A stretch of DNA of 64,000 bases from Dirofilaria immitis (GCA_024305405.1 JAKNDB010000110.1:1860001-1924000), one strand, 5' to 3'; numbered from the stretch's first letter, positions 38,901-56,351 are shown. Numbers and translations are program-made. The notes: generated from the sequence alone by a model not told the origin.

Positions 38901-39626
38901 GATCCAAATATTCAATTCATTTAATTAGATCATTTAACTTGTTTGGTTTCAAAACAAGCAATGAATTGAAATATTTCAATTTCATAAAAATGAAAACTAA
39001 CCTTTTTTCTATCCTAAAATAATGAAAATCATTGTTAGCAGTTGATAGTTAAAAGATAAAAGTTAATTTGGAAGCATTTACTATACACTATGATGATGTG
39101 TGACAGATGTATTTTAAATTTCTCTAACGTGTTCCATTATTTTCTTCAACAAATTGAAATTACGAAAAAAAGATCAAAAGAAATTAAAAATTTATGAGAC
39201 TCGTAATTCTATATCTCTTATACATTTTTACCAAACTTCTAATAAATAGTCTGCAGATGATAACAAAAAATGATGATCGGGACAACAAATCAGATATTAA
39301 GTTTACAAAAATGGATTGCTTATTTTCTTCCAACAAACAATAATTCGTAATTCTTTCCATTCTAAACAACATTTGTTTTATAGTTATTTAAAAATTTAAT
39401 ATTACTTAGTTTTAAAATATTATTTATTTTTGTTTCTTTTTTAATTCTATGGAATAATCATTCGTATGATTAAAAGGGATAATAATAGTTTTTAGAGTAT
39501 AAGAAGGAGAAAGAAATAAAACAAAGTTACTTTTGCTTTTTTTCAAACGTTTTCTTTCTTTATTTAATTTTTTTAAAAGTTCAATTTAAATTCCTTTTTT
39601 TGATATTTGAATTCCGGTTTGAATAT

Positions 39627-39694
39627 GATATATATATATATATATATCTATCTATCTATCTATCTATATATATATATATATATATATAGATATA
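39627..39694. repeat. compound (TA)n-(TATC)n-(TA)n microsatellite
   Basis: TA run, then about five TATC units, then TA again. Confidence 0.95.
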
Positions 39695-40797
39695 TAACTA
39701 TATATGTATTGTTAAGTTAGGAATAAACAGAATATTCCAATCAGTTCATCTGTAAAAGTAATATAAAGATGAAATAAAACGGGAAAGAAAAAAAGAAGGC
39801 ATTAGATCAAATAACAAAAATTAATCATTAATAGATTGTTCCTTTAGTCTCTTTTTCTTAATATTTTTTAAAAATGAATTCATTGAATACTGAGAACGGA
39901 AACATCTGTCAATTTATTATTATTATTATTCATGATAACATCCATATGAACAGTTATTAGCACATGATATGGTTGATAGCCTATGTTTGACAATCAGAAA
40001 TTTTTAGCAAATACATCAGTTATATTTTTCTTTTTAGTGATAAATTTCATATTTTCTAGAATTTTTATATAAATTTTTGATACCTTTTTATTTGTTAAGG
40101 AAACAGATGGAAACAGATTCTAATTTTTTTGTGAATTTTAAATTTTAAAATTTTAATTTATCAAAAGTTTTAATTATTTATTTGAGTGCGAAAGAAAATA
40201 CATATTATTAGGGTTGTTACCAGTAGCTGATAAGTAACCCTGCTAATGTTATACAAATGATATAATCAAAATTCGCATAATTTAAACATGCGTATCGTCA
40301 TAGCAATCATTTTTCACGTATCGCATACATTGTCGCAGTGGTAACAATTACTAATCAATAAAAGATTTTATGGGGAAAAAGACTTCTTTGTGCAGAAAAT
40401 TCCCAGGTAACTTTCAAAATAAATATAAATAATATTAAATTTCTTCGTTCATTGAATTGATAAAAATAAATTTTTAAAATGGCCTCCCGAAAAATACTAT
40501 TTCTGATTGGATCCAAAATGGTGATTCTCACTTCTATTCTTAATGTACGTTAAAGATCCTTGAGAAAAAACAGTTATAATGGATACCTATATTTGAAATA
40601 ACCTAGGTGGTTAATCGTAATCAGCAGGATAATGCTAATATAATAAGTTCTGTTTATCTGCAGATGCATGCGGTTTATTTGTTGTTTGCATGAATGCATA
40701 AATCTCGTCCGTCTTCGACATCAAGGAAAAAGAAATAATAATAATCAGAATTTTTGTCTTTTCAAATGATGCAAAGTTCTATCAGAATGCTCGTGCA

Positions 40798-41010
40798 GAA
40801 TTTCTCAATATCATACAAAAAAATGATTTATCAACTTGACAAAAGTTTTCAACACAGACAATAACAACATCTGACGTTATGCAAAAGACAAATCAATACG
40901 AAACGTGTTAATTAAAGGAAATAGGGAGTGTAAAAATAGGATGTTACATTACCCAGATAATATTTAGCGTAATCTGCATGCTCATAACAGATAAACTGAA
41001 AGAAGTTTTT
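40798..41010 (+). repeat. diverged dispersed repeat, copy A
   Basis: Alignable by eye, with many substitutions and small gaps, to 48006-48225. The best block is the identical 17-mer at 40839-40855. No terminal inverted repeats or coding capacity were seen. Confidence 0.6.
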
Positions 41011-41597
41011 GCTCACACAGGAAAATATTTCTACGCTAACCCTATCATGCATATAATCTAGGAAACAAAATAATAAAATGAACTATTGAGAAATCCACAA
41101 TGAACTGAGAAGATGAATTAGTGCAAATTGCACGGATCTATAAATTAAAAATACTGCATTAACAATGAAAACAAATATTAATACATACAGAATATCCGAT
41201 AAACGGGTAAGACAAATTGATTACCTGAAAATTACAAATGCATTCGCATTAGTATCAAAAACTTCAATCCGAGAATTCCTTCCTAATGAAGTATTCGAAA
41301 GTTACATGTCGTACAATTGCATGAAGCTAAATGTTGCAAATAATTCATTAAGACAATACGAAATGTAATAATCTGAATGAAATCGATTGGAACAGTAACA
41401 AACTATTCCCAATAAATTTTGAAATTTCTAGAATATATCAATGTGTATCAATCTTCTGTTTCAAATCATGTCGAAAAATAAAAGATCGATTTTTCCTTCA
41501 AGTTTCAAAACCCGTTGTATAAGCGCTAGCACTATTTCTCACTGAAATATTGTCAAAAAAATAAAGTCATAATATTCAGTTGCTGTAACTGCGTGGA

Positions 41598-44818
<3,221 letters not shown>

Positions 44819-47800
44819 TTAGACCTAGTTATCTGCTCTACTAGAAGTAGAAACAGTATTAAATCTGTAATGAATAAAAGTAAACTGTTTCTATCAGTAT
44901 TAAAATGGAAAAGTAGTAAAACAACAATTAATTTGCTAGCGCATCACTTCAAATAAAAATTAAACATTTGACATATGAATCTTAGCAATAAAAACATATG
45001 ATTATAATATAACACGCAGTGTTTAAAATATTTCATTAAAATATATGACAAGAATCATCAAATAATAGCCATTTTCAAATCCGAGTAAGCCACCACAAAC
45101 CCTTTCATCTTTAAAACCATCAACACAGCATGCGGTAAAAGCTGTCTTAAGTTAGGTTAAGAAAAACGTGCTACAGACAGAATGAGAAAATTCTTATACT
45201 GGGAGATCAAATTAATAGTTCGAAAAAAGACACTGAAAACAATAAACGGTAAAAATCACTGCAATTCATAAGGGTGAAATGACCAAAAAGGAAGAAGTTA
45301 AAAGTTCATTTGAAATTCAAAGAAATACAAAAAAACGAGCAATATGAGTTAAGCGATGGATGAGAAAGAAGTTGTACCTATTTTGAGACACAAGAAAAGT
45401 TAAACAGATTTCAAATTTAGAAAAATTATATTTGATAAAATTATGAAAGGCAAAATTAGATATTACACCAATTTTGTTTGTTAGGAAGAATGGACCTGCG
45501 AAATAGACTGAATAAGAGAATGATATGATGCAAACAAAATGAGCACATCAGGATAGAGAATATGTTTGTTGACTTTTCTCTCACTTTTTTTGTGAGTCAT
45601 CATAAAAATATGAAAATTGAATATTTGAAATTCAAGAAGAGTAAAAGAAAGTGAAAATATGAATGAAGAATAATCAATCAAAATGGCTATATTTTTTCAG
45701 GGGTGAAAGGAAAGATAATGAAAGTGAGAATGTCATTAAAGTAGAAGAAAAAATCTCACACATATACACCCTTTCTTTGTTACACATATATGTATGAGAT
45801 TGATGACCTATGACATGATAATGAGTCATAAAAGTCAGCACTGCTGTGATTTTCAATCAGTGCCTTATGTATAACGAAGTTTTATGAGTTTTCACTGAAT
45901 GAAGGAAGAGAATGAATTGTTCAAACAAATGATTGATATGATAACAAGTCTGATAACCTAAATTTATTTGTTATACTATTGCTTCTCCATTCATTTATCT
46001 TCAATGTAAATTTATAACTGTATCTGAAGACAATTTTAATCTTTTGCTTGTCGAAAAGTTAGTCCAAATACAATTAAATGGTGTTTCATAGATCATTAAA
46101 TTGTGAACAACGACTGTTAAATACCAGTAAGTAAAAACGGAAAGATATGAATAAAGCAATTGAAATTGAAATGTAAGTGCGAAAATGATCTATTTATTTT
46201 TCAAACGAAAAATAAAGAGCAAGCGTACTTATGTTTTGATGTATCGAGTTCCTGAGTAGATTTATGGCAGACAAATATTTCGTATAGAACACTCAAATAA
46301 AGCAATTTTAGTCTTTTTCAAAAGATAAAAGTTTTAAAAATGTTCTGATACTTGACAAATTTCAACAATACATATATAGTAGGTGGAAAACATAAAATCC
46401 GATAAGATTATATATTATTCGTTTAACCACTAAATTAAGCAACTGATGAATATATTTCACAAAATGAAACTCTTTAAGTGAAATGCTGACCTTGCAAAAT
46501 CATGAAAATATCTAATAAGTATGTGATGAACGCAATTTTGAAAATTTTGGATATGTTTTGATTGCTCACAAAACTTGGACTCCTCACCTTACAGTGATAA
46601 TGAAGCAACATGTCCACAAGGATTGAAAGCATAATTTAATGCATCTGAATCAACATGGAATGCTCATTCCATTCCCATAACTAGTTGATATCTTCAGAAA
46701 AAGATCATGTTCTATTGACATATCGTTAAAAACTACGTGGTATCATTTCAAATCGATAATCCAAATAATAAACCGCTTGATATCTTACCACGATCAAACC
46801 ATTATTACTGTATCATGTGGGTGCATAACAAACATCTTGCAATATATTATTCTTGAAATGAATAAAGGTGGATTAATGGGGATTTTTTCCAAAAATTCAA
46901 ATTTCATCTTGATGATATGAAGTTTTTTGCTTTTTTGCATTTCTGCCACCAATGAATCGCCCGAAGCAATAAATAAATCATCATTCCGTAAAAGTCTTAG
47001 TAAAGAATTTAGATAAATCAACTGATTATGAAGATAGTGATTCACTAAAAAATCTAAACAAAGTATCATCATCTTATTTTTAAAAGTTTAAATAATCTAC
47101 GGCAGTCGATCAAATCACGTTAATTCGAAGATGACTACTAACGCTGATAAAAAAATTGTTTACTAATTTCGAATATTTTATCATGCAACTGAGTAACATT
47201 TTAATCGAATCGCAAGCATTAATAACGCAAATAAACTTCAACAATAAAAGGAGCTCGGACAAAAGGCATTAATAACAATAAGACAGATTTTATAAAATGA
47301 AGGAAAAAAAACCGATTAGTGTTGGACAGAAATATCGCAATCGCCTTAACTGATAATATCTATGAGAAGAAAAAATCGTTGCAATCGTTACTTCAACTAT
47401 CATTGCAGAAATCATTGTGCTTTGTACGTCTCAATTCTCCTTTCATCTTCCGAATCGCGATTTTTATGAGGTTAATTGGATTAATTAAATGATTGCTTCT
47501 ACTGACCAGAGCTGTCAAGTTTTAATAAATGTTTCTGAATGATAACGTTTAATTCTATGACAAAAGGCAGTTTTTTCGAGGGACTGATAACGTGTACCAT
47601 TTGACAGACTGAAATAAGATTAGGAAAAGAATAAAGATGAATTTGTCAAACAGTTTCAATTATCAATGATACATGCAATTTTTAGACAATGTTTTCAAAT
47701 ATTATGTGATTCTTGAATTGAGTGATTTGAACCTGTTGTACGCTGGTAAGTCATTCGATGTAACAGATAATTGTAATAACTGTATTTTAAACTAATGGAT

Positions 47801-49741
47801 CCAAATAAGTCTAAGTCTCTAGTTTTTCAAACTATTTTTATCACAAATTTTAAAGTGATTAAAAAATTTAAAAAAAAAGTTAATTATAATTATTAAATTT
47901 CAACCCCAAAACGAGTCCTTTTAAGAAATATACCTAGTTCAAGTGGATGAAAATGTTGGGCAAATATTTCTAGTTTCCTTATCAATTTTATATAGATCTT
48001 TATATGAAATTTCCTAATACTTATCATATAAAAAAATTATTTGCCAACTTAACAAAAGTTTTCAACACAATAACATTTGAAATTCTGGAAATGATGAAGA
48101 GATAGTAGGGAATATGTTAATTATAAAAAAACATAGAAAATATAAAATTAGGATTCTATTCTAGTGAAATAATAGCATGACTTACGGTATGTTCATGGCA
48201 CATAAGTTGAAAGTAAAAGTTTTAACTTTACGAATGCAAGTTTAAAGAAAATTTTCACTTAAATAAGGATGTTAACATTCCTACGTTATTCCTAATCAAA
48301 AGACAAAAAAACTCTTTAAAAAATCATGAAATGACTCGCTACGTCATGCAGGCAAATTTAATCAGTGATGAAATTTCACAATTTTTTGAAGAAATTATAT
48401 AGACCTAAATAAAAAAAAAAACAAATGGCAAATAGAATGACAAATAACTGTCGCATACCAAAGCAAAACTTCACAAACAGAATGACAGATACTGTAAGTT
48501 CGTCAGCTGACAAGCGACCAGTATGAACTACAATTTCACTTAATTTAAAATATTAGCAGAAAAATTCTATTCTCGATCTTACCATAATTTTTTAAAAATT
48601 TTAATTTTCATTGCGGTTCATTTTATCGTCAGTATGAATGCATTGTAATCAATAGTAGGTTTTAATTTATTATTTTGTTGTAAATTTTCAGTTGTAAAAT
48701 TTCAATTAAATTTTGAAATTTCTTCCCAATTAGTTTTCTATTACACAACATAGATTCTTTTTTTTTCTAAATAATTTCAAAGAATAAATCAATAATGCGG
48801 TCAGCTTTTATGTCTTGAAATGTATGACATTCTATGAAACTGATAAAAATAAGTTTTTTTATTAATTAAAGCAATAAATTCCAGGATGAAGAAAAAGTAA
48901 ATAAATTACAATTCTTTGTTTATTGCTTAATAATGTTTACTTTCGAAATGCGGAAAATTTCAACCAGATTTTTTCTTCATCCTGACATTGCTTCTGTTAT
49001 ACAATGACTCTCCGTCTTTTCTTTATTATACATTTGCACTTACTAATTCGTAATAATTAGTACATATGAAGAATACAACTGACAACCACGAAAAACGAGA
49101 CCAACTAATTAATTTAAGTCTTAGCTAAATAAATAAATAAATGATTTCGGTTAGCAATTTAAAATAGATAAGATTGAAGGCCCTTATCTGATTTCTGCTG
49201 CATCATAAAATACTAAAACGTAATATTTCCATATTTACTCTTCAAAACAAACACATAGCATCACCACACAACTCACGCAACCGACGTAACACACGAATGA
49301 TATAGCTTTACAATGTCTCCTCACCTCTCTGACCGCTCGTATAATGCGACAAGTTTCATCGTCTGAGTGCACTATATTTCGTAGTTCCCTCGTTGTCTGA
49401 TAAACATCTTCTGAACGCGTTATTTGAAACTAAGAGTCATCATACTCGAACTTTGTCTGTTCTCGGCGTGATGAGTCCTGGTGCAGTTGCTTATATCATA
49501 GTTAGGTTTTCTATCCATTTATGCTTGCAATTTTGGATATATTCGGCCCAGTAATGACAGTTCGTGGAAATACTTCGGAGCAATTAGTAGTGAACTTCAA
49601 ATAGACAGCAGAATCTCACTTTTATGTACCTTACTTATAATGTCACGGATTTGCGTGGGATTACTCGAATTCAGTGTAATTTTCACGTTTCTGAAGCCAA
49701 ATAACAAGAGTATCATAATTTGATCTGTTTGATGCGTTGTG
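44819..49741. other. 4.9-kb divergent intergenic region (PCYT2 / VPS11)
   Basis: The two flanking genes are transcribed away from each other, so both promoters should lie here. I see no supported gene. A minus-strand frame at 46794-47072 and others near 45.5 kb have no motif. It contains copy B of the diverged repeat. Confidence 0.5.
48006..48225 (+). repeat. diverged dispersed repeat, copy B
   Basis: Same orientation as copy A at 40798-41010. It shares the 17-mer at 48052-48068 and interrupted similarity through GTTAATTA, TAGGAT and GAAAGTAAAAGTTTT. Confidence 0.6.
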
Positions 49742-52700
49742 ATGTCGTTAGTGGAAACTGGCTGGCGACAGTTTACTTTTTTGAAAAGCACAGTGTTTAT
49801 GATCCAAATAATCCCGAATGCAAGTTCAACGGATTAAAGGTTTCTTTTCGACTTTCCTTTTTGGTTCCATATAAGGCTCTCTTATAATGGTAGAGACTGT
49901 TACGCTTATTATAAAATTCTAAATGTATTTACAGAATCTCAAAGCATGCCGTTCTGTATCCGGTGCTGGATTCACGATATTCGGAGAACCATGTGGTGCA
50001 ATATTCAAATTATCGCGTAACTTAAAAGAATATTGTTGGATTGCTCATAAGCGCTCATTGGCTGATATTGCTCTTGCTGGTCTTATTCTTGCAACAGTTG
50101 GAGTACGCTGTTTAAATTTAATTGTTCGAATTTGGAAAATCATGCTATTATATTTTTCATGTGTTAACACATTTGATTTTTGCAAATGTTCATAGTCTCC
50201 GCCATTCAAATTGATTAATTCTAGCGCTTCTATTATAGGGGTGTTCAAAGGAATGTACATTCGCTGTGACTTGAAGATCGAAAAACTGAAAAATTAAAAC
50301 AGAGTTAAAAAATGACTAATTTTCAGGAAGATGAAGAAGGAATTAACTCATTAGTTAAATTTTGGCAGTTAGATCGAATTGAGAAAGATGCACCGTTTTG
50401 CATACGTGTGATACGTGTATGTCCTCTGTTAGGTGTTGGACGTAGTACGCGAGCATGTGCCGTTGCATTACATTCATCTTTACAACACATCGCCGTTGGC
50501 TTTGTTGATTCCTCCGTTATTTATTCTGCAAGTAATATTAAAGAAAAGTGAGTTTTAGCTGTTTCATATCTGCTTGTAATTATTTTTCAAATTGTTCAAA
50601 TTACTTGTAACAGTGGATTTTTCCTATAGATAAATTTGTGTTTCATTACCACTATCTAGTGTAAGTTCTTTGAAAAATTGGATCATTTTTCGTATAAGAG
50701 TAAGCCTGATTAAATACAGCGATATCATTTGCAATCGTTAAGCAAGAGAGGCAACAAGCATCACTATGGGAATTAAAGAAACGTGTGTGAAATATTTTTC
50801 AGCATGCATTTTATAATTTTTGCAAGATCATCTTATGGTGGAATTTTAGATCCGGCAAATGGCTTACTGTGGTCAACGGTTCAAGTTCAGGACCGGGGAT
50901 GAAGTAACCGGCGTTTTCCTTACTTGCATTCAGGATATGGCTATCTTATATTGTTTAACATCAACGTCCGTACTGTCTTTTTCAATTACCAACAAAACCG
51001 TTATGAACAAGGTATGATTTAATTTATCCTTTTTCTTATTTTCTTGAAATTGGATGAATTTTTTTATAATGAAAAAGGTGCCAAGCAAATTTTTAAGTTA
51101 TTGCAATTTAGCGTAGATTTATCTAGTGTCTTTATTTTTAGAAATATTAAATAGCAGATAAGTCTCTTTGAAGATTGTGCACGACGCAAAAGGTTGCCTT
51201 CGTGACTGCTGGAGTTTTAATGAAACGCGCAATCAGCTTATTGTGGGTAGTACTGAGGTTTATCTTAGTAAATATCATTTTTTTCTCGTCTTACTAATTT
51301 GTGTTGTATGTGTTAGTTTCGATATTTCTGCTACTTTCGAGTATTAATGAAATTTTATTGGTGGATATGACATGTTTAAAAAGCATACATAATTTTTGTA
51401 GATGGTGCATTTCTATGAAGTAGAGCGGAGTTTGACTGCTGATCCTGACAGCGGTAGAGGCCGTTGTCATGCTCTTGGCCGAAGCAATGAAAAGATTCAA
51501 TTAATTGCATTTGATTACCACGTTGCATTACTTACACGGCAGCCAACTGCTATACCGTTAGTCTTCGGATTCAATACATAAAATAAAAAGATATGAAGAA
51601 ATCATGAGTTTAAAATGGTCCCGAAGCTCGTTACTCTTTCAGCAATTTATTTGCAAAGCCTTCCACTGTTTTTTCAATGCGTTTTATCTATAAGCAAATA
51701 GTTCGTAACGTTAACATTTGTTCCAGTTCGTCAAATGAAATGTGGACATATGTTGTCTCGATATATGATACTGAAGGACAGTGTGTTGCATTTTCGTGTG
51801 CCCTTCCAGCTGTTTCAAGAATGTTTTTATTGGATAATGTGTTAATGGTTCTTAGTCAAGATGGAACACTTTCGGCTGTTACAGAGAAAAGCATAAGCTC
51901 AAAATTGGATATTTTATTCAAGAAAAATTTGTATGATCTTGCTGTTGGGTTAGTTGTTCAGTGCTTTAGAGTTGTTCATTATAATTTCTTATTTTTTTCT
52001 TCCATTTTTCTTTTTGGCACTTTTTATTTTACAAATTACAGAGTTGCCAAAAGAAGTTCAGTTGCTTTGGAACATCTTCCCGAAATTTATAAGAAATATG
52101 GTGATTATTTATACAGGTATGTAAATTATTATCGTATACCACACTGCGTAGACCTATTTTCCTGAATTAATTTTATTCTAGAAGTGGAGATTTCGAAAAT
52201 GCAGTACAGCAGTACATGGAAACTGTCGGATATCTAGAACCGTCATATGTCATTAAAAAGGTTTTCCTAATTTCATAATTTATGAGTTCTACTATTTTTC
52301 GCCTTCATCCATTTGTTTGTAATGATGAAAGAAAATACATCACTTAATATTTTCATGCAAAATAATTTTCAGTTTTTGGATGGCTCTCACATAAAGGAGT
52401 TATGCGTGTATTTAGAAATACTTCACGCTAAAAGTAAGGCGAACAGTCATCATGCGACTATATTATTGAACTGTTATGTCCGTTTAGCAGCACATGATAA
52501 AATTCGCGATTTTATTGACCGTAATTTTGAATGCAATATTGAAACAGCTGTTCAGGTAATACCTAAAATTTTAAGAATTAAATTTAGAAAATGTTTACGT
52601 CGTTTATAATTGCAGTGTTTATAAGATAGCCAAAAATTTATACTACGAAAATTTTACTGATGCGATTTTTTAGATGAAGTCCTTGGGTACAACATTTGCG

Positions 52701-55700
52701 GGAACTGACTGATAATAGATTAATCTACTTTTTTCAAACGAACTTTCAAAATATAGGATTCTCAATCTAAATGCTGCTGTGTAGTGGTTGCCGAGGGATT
52801 CAGCGTTACTTGTTTTCATCATATTCGTTGATTTTCATATGCTGAATTCTGCCTGTTCTGTTTCTAAACATAGCTCTGATAATAACTCTAACAAAGTAAC
52901 CTTTAAAAATGAAATTATTGCTTGCGCAGTATCTTCATTCTTTCTTGACTGTAGATAAATTTAAGAGTAATGAAATCAAAAATCAATCTTGATTGCTTAA
53001 AACGCAGATACTTCGTGCAGCAAACTTTACAACGGAAGCATGTCATCTTTGCGCGAAACATAAACAGCATGATGCGCTGCTAAGCATTTTAATCGAGGAT
53101 CGTGCCGATTATCAATCTGCTCTTAAATATATATCTAAACTGGAAATTTATCAGGTTTGTTGTTCGTTTTGTATTAAAATAAGAACATTTTGTATCAGTT
53201 ATGGTCTGGGGAAAGGAATGAATTTTGCTAAAAACTTTTTTTTTTTGAAATTCAGGTTGAAACGTGCTTGGAAAAATTTGGAAAATGTTTATTGATAAAT
53301 AATCCTGAAGAAACGATGAAACTGTTATCGGATAGAGCCTGTTTCAGTTGGTAGTTTGATATTTGTTGATTAGAAGGATAAAAGAGAGCATTATTACGCT
53401 TTTATAATTGATTGTATTCTAAGTTGCGGTAGGCTGTATCATGATGGAATGTAAAATATTAGGACCACCATTTCATAACTTCGTTTTTAATAACGATTAG
53501 TTATTCATCCGTTTATTAAAGATATTTGTCTCAAAATAGCGTGTATTAAAAATGGAAGAATTTTAGGTCAAATAAATGCCGCTGTATTGATGAAAGTATT
53601 CATCGGACTACCTTCTCAATGTACTAGATTTATAGAGATAGCACTGAAAGTGATTTTTCATCTAATTTTTTAAAAATTTAATTTTTCGAAGATAATTCAA
53701 ATTCAGGGACAGTATTTAAAGATTTGAGCATTATATATATGTAACGAAGTAACACTGTCACGTTTCAAAAATAGTGAAATGTAAACTGCCAATTAGGTTG
53801 GTCATTTTTCGTTTTATTATCTTCAATTTTAATTTAGGAGAAAAAAATAACGAGAAATTGCGTAATTTATTGTTGGAACTTCGTCTTCGTCAGTGGGTAC
53901 AACGTAACGAGGTTTTTTTCGGTTTAGATTTCAATACAGAAATAGCGTTATAGTTTGTTGATGATTCTCACTGGTACTTGTTGTTCAGCCGTTTTGTTTA
54001 TTTATTTTATTTTATTCGTTTGTGATCGAAAAATTCTAATTCCTATGTTTCATGATGCCGCTAATCATGATGAAAACATTATGGAATTAATCGGAGAGGA
54101 AAACTTGGAGGAATCGTTGAAGTTGTGTCAGCTATTTAATTACATCCCAGGAATCATTGATATATATAAGAAATTGAAAAAGTAAATTTCTGAAAATTGC
54201 TGAGGTAATCTATGCAATAATTTTCGGTATTTTAATCGACCAAAATTAATTTTATAGATATGATGAACTTATCGAATATTATATGCAACAAAACAAACTC
54301 AGAGAAATTGTTGAATTGTGCGAGGAGAAAAAGTATGTTTCAAATTCTTATTTCCGATCTCTATAGGCTCATGAATTAAGTCAGGAGATATGTAATTTAT
54401 TTGACTCTTACGGCATTTTCAAATTGAGCAGAAGAATAATTTTTTTGTTTTCAGCACTCGTGATCTGTGGATCGGCGCAGTGGTATTTGCTTCGCGCAGA
54501 AAGGATGTAGATTCCGATGCATTAAAATTTTTACTTGAGCGGTTAGATACATTGGCGTTAATTTCTCTGATTGAAACATAATTTATGTTTCATTAAATTT
54601 ATTTATAGAATCGAAGCAACGAATTGCATCCATCCGCTGGTGGTTCTGGAAATTCTTTCTAAAAGTGATACAATCTGTGTTGGTCACGTAAGAGATTACA
54701 TTATCAACTGGATGGAACGGCAAAATGCTGAAGTATTCTTCATAAATGATAATATTTACAATGTTTTCTGTTTAATTTATTCAAGAATTCTTTGCTTTGT
54801 TAGAACTTTTATGACGTGTGGCAGCATGAAATATTAAATTCTAATTATTTGGTAATTAATCTGGTTATGTTATTAAGTCATTAGATTATTCATTTGTTCA
54901 GCAAGTACTTTTTTAATGATAGCATGGCCCTTTTAAGATACTGTCGTCATTTTCGGGATCATTTATTAAATAAATTATCAGACTGCTAATAGTGACTAAT
55001 GAGTAAATGGTTTTATTCTCCAATCATTAATGAATAAACATTTGAGGTCGAGAAAGACGAAGAAACAATTGCCGGAAACGAAGCAAAAATGGCCGAAATT
55101 GAGGAGCAAATTGACAACATTGCTTACAAGTACCATCTTGCGGTCCAAATAGACTACTGCGTCATTTGGTTCAAAAATCACTTCTTTGGTTTTCAGGGTG
55201 CAAATTTTCAAATGAACAAGTGTTCTGCGTGCGACACTTCTCTTCAACTACCTGCTGTACATTTCCTATGCAAACACTCTTATCATGCTCATTGTCTTGA
55301 ATCATATAGTGAAAAGGCTGACTGTTGTCCAGCTTGTATACAAGACAGCATCAACGAAAGGTTTGTTTCATAATCTTTGGTTCTTCAGGATAAAAAGATA
55401 TAAAGCATTCCGTGGTATTTTAAAAGTTTAAAAAAGACTATAATTTGCATGGGTTTTAACTTTGAATTTTAGGATAAGAAGTGATAATATGCAAGATTTC
55501 TCCACGCATAATGCTTACATTCAATTCCGAAATGAGGTATATGCTTGCAGATCTAATGTTTTTATCAGACAAGTTAAATAAAGAAAAAGTGGATTATTTC
55601 TGGATGAGATGTCAAAATAAGAAATAAATTACCACTGAAAAGGACAATATTTTAGTATTGTCTAGTTCGCATTATGCGTAATTTCAGTTAAACGAAACAG

Positions 55701-56086
55701 TCGATTGCATGAGCCTGATCTCTTCATATATTGGCAACGGACTTTTCGGCTCGTGGTCAAGGGAAAATGAATCTAAGAATGAATCCGAATGGGGTAGTCC
55801 TCAATCGGTTACTAGTGCGATGGATAAATTAAATCTGAATCAGTTCGAAGAGGATCGACCATTTGCAGAGACAAGTTCTATGAGCACAGCAGCACGTAAT
55901 CCATTTTTTGCTCCAAAAATGATGAATTCACGTGGAGCAGCACGATCTACTAATCCTTTTGATATTGATGAGGATACAAAAATCCATTCGAAAAAGACTT
56001 ATGATCAGTATTGTGCAGAAATTCTGGAATTTTATCTAACATATAGAGGTATTTGTTCCAATTCCAGGAGCTTTGAATTTATGTAA
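49742..56086 (+). CDS. VPS11: VPS11, core subunit of HOPS/CORVET tethering complexes
   Basis: Tethers endosomes and lysosomes before fusion. Exons: 49742-49839, 49935-50102, 50327-50547, 50891-51011, 51174-51257, 51402-51556, 51727-51948, 52042-52116, 52182-52260, 52373-52555, 53008-53154, 53256-53346, 53567-53649, 53838-53911, about 54050-54181, 54258-54332, 54455-54541, 54609-54732, 55047-55129, 55197-55360, 55473-55536, 55688-56086; about 975 aa (human 941). The start MSLVETGWRQFTF matches the family N-terminus. The beta-propeller has DEEGINSLVKFW; the solenoid has LFKKNLYDLAV and LEPSYVIKKFLDG. Near the C-terminus is a RING-H2 (KCSACD, LCKHSYHAHC, CPAC), then a tail with NPFF and NPFDID. 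Three runs (49777-49782, 53841-53847, 55205-55208) each need one extra base. The exon 12 donor and the exon 14/15 junction (53912-54050) are unresolved, as is the exact 3' end. Confidence 0.95.
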
Positions 56087-56345
56087 TCGACGATCTAATC
56101 TCAGTTATAATACCTCTGATTTATTCTCTTATTACTGGATTTGCGTTAAAAGATGCCTTATTAAGATTTGTCTGAATTATACAAATTACCGTAAAGCAAG
56201 CTTTGTATTTTGTTATTTGATAAAGTTATTTTTTCACTACCGAAGTGGTGTACACGCGAAAAACCTGGTTGTGACGCTAAAACTAGTTTTACCAGTTACT
56301 AATTGATACTTTATTTTAAATTAATATGTGCATTGACGATAACAT

Positions 56346-56351
56346 AATAAA
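56346..56351 (+). terminator. candidate poly(A) signal of VPS11
   Basis: AATAAA 260 bp after the proposed stop. In DNA this AT-rich the hexamer is common, so support is weak. Confidence 0.3.

Larger units (their letters stand above)
35970..41597. other. spacer between convergent RING and PCYT2 genes
   Basis: The 3' ends of the two genes face each other here. I see no gene. Short Phe-rich frames at 37354-37708 lack motifs. It holds the TA/CTAT microsatellite near 39.6 kb and one copy of a diverged dispersed repeat at 40.8 kb. Confidence 0.55.

Noticed and set aside
46794..47072. 92-residue minus-strand frame in the PCYT2/VPS11 spacer
   Set aside because: No motif, no splice partner, and AT-rich composition like its surroundings.
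51949..52041. Hydrophobic extension of VPS11 after the LAVG codons as a membrane segment
   Set aside because: It starts at a GTTAGT donor and ends at an ACAG acceptor with matching phase; it is an intron, and VPS11 is not a membrane protein.
55089..55373. Continuous frame through 55130-55196 as VPS11 coding sequence
   Set aside because: The segment has intron ends and inserts unconserved residues; splicing plus one run correction gives the family-like KVQIFQMNKCSAC.
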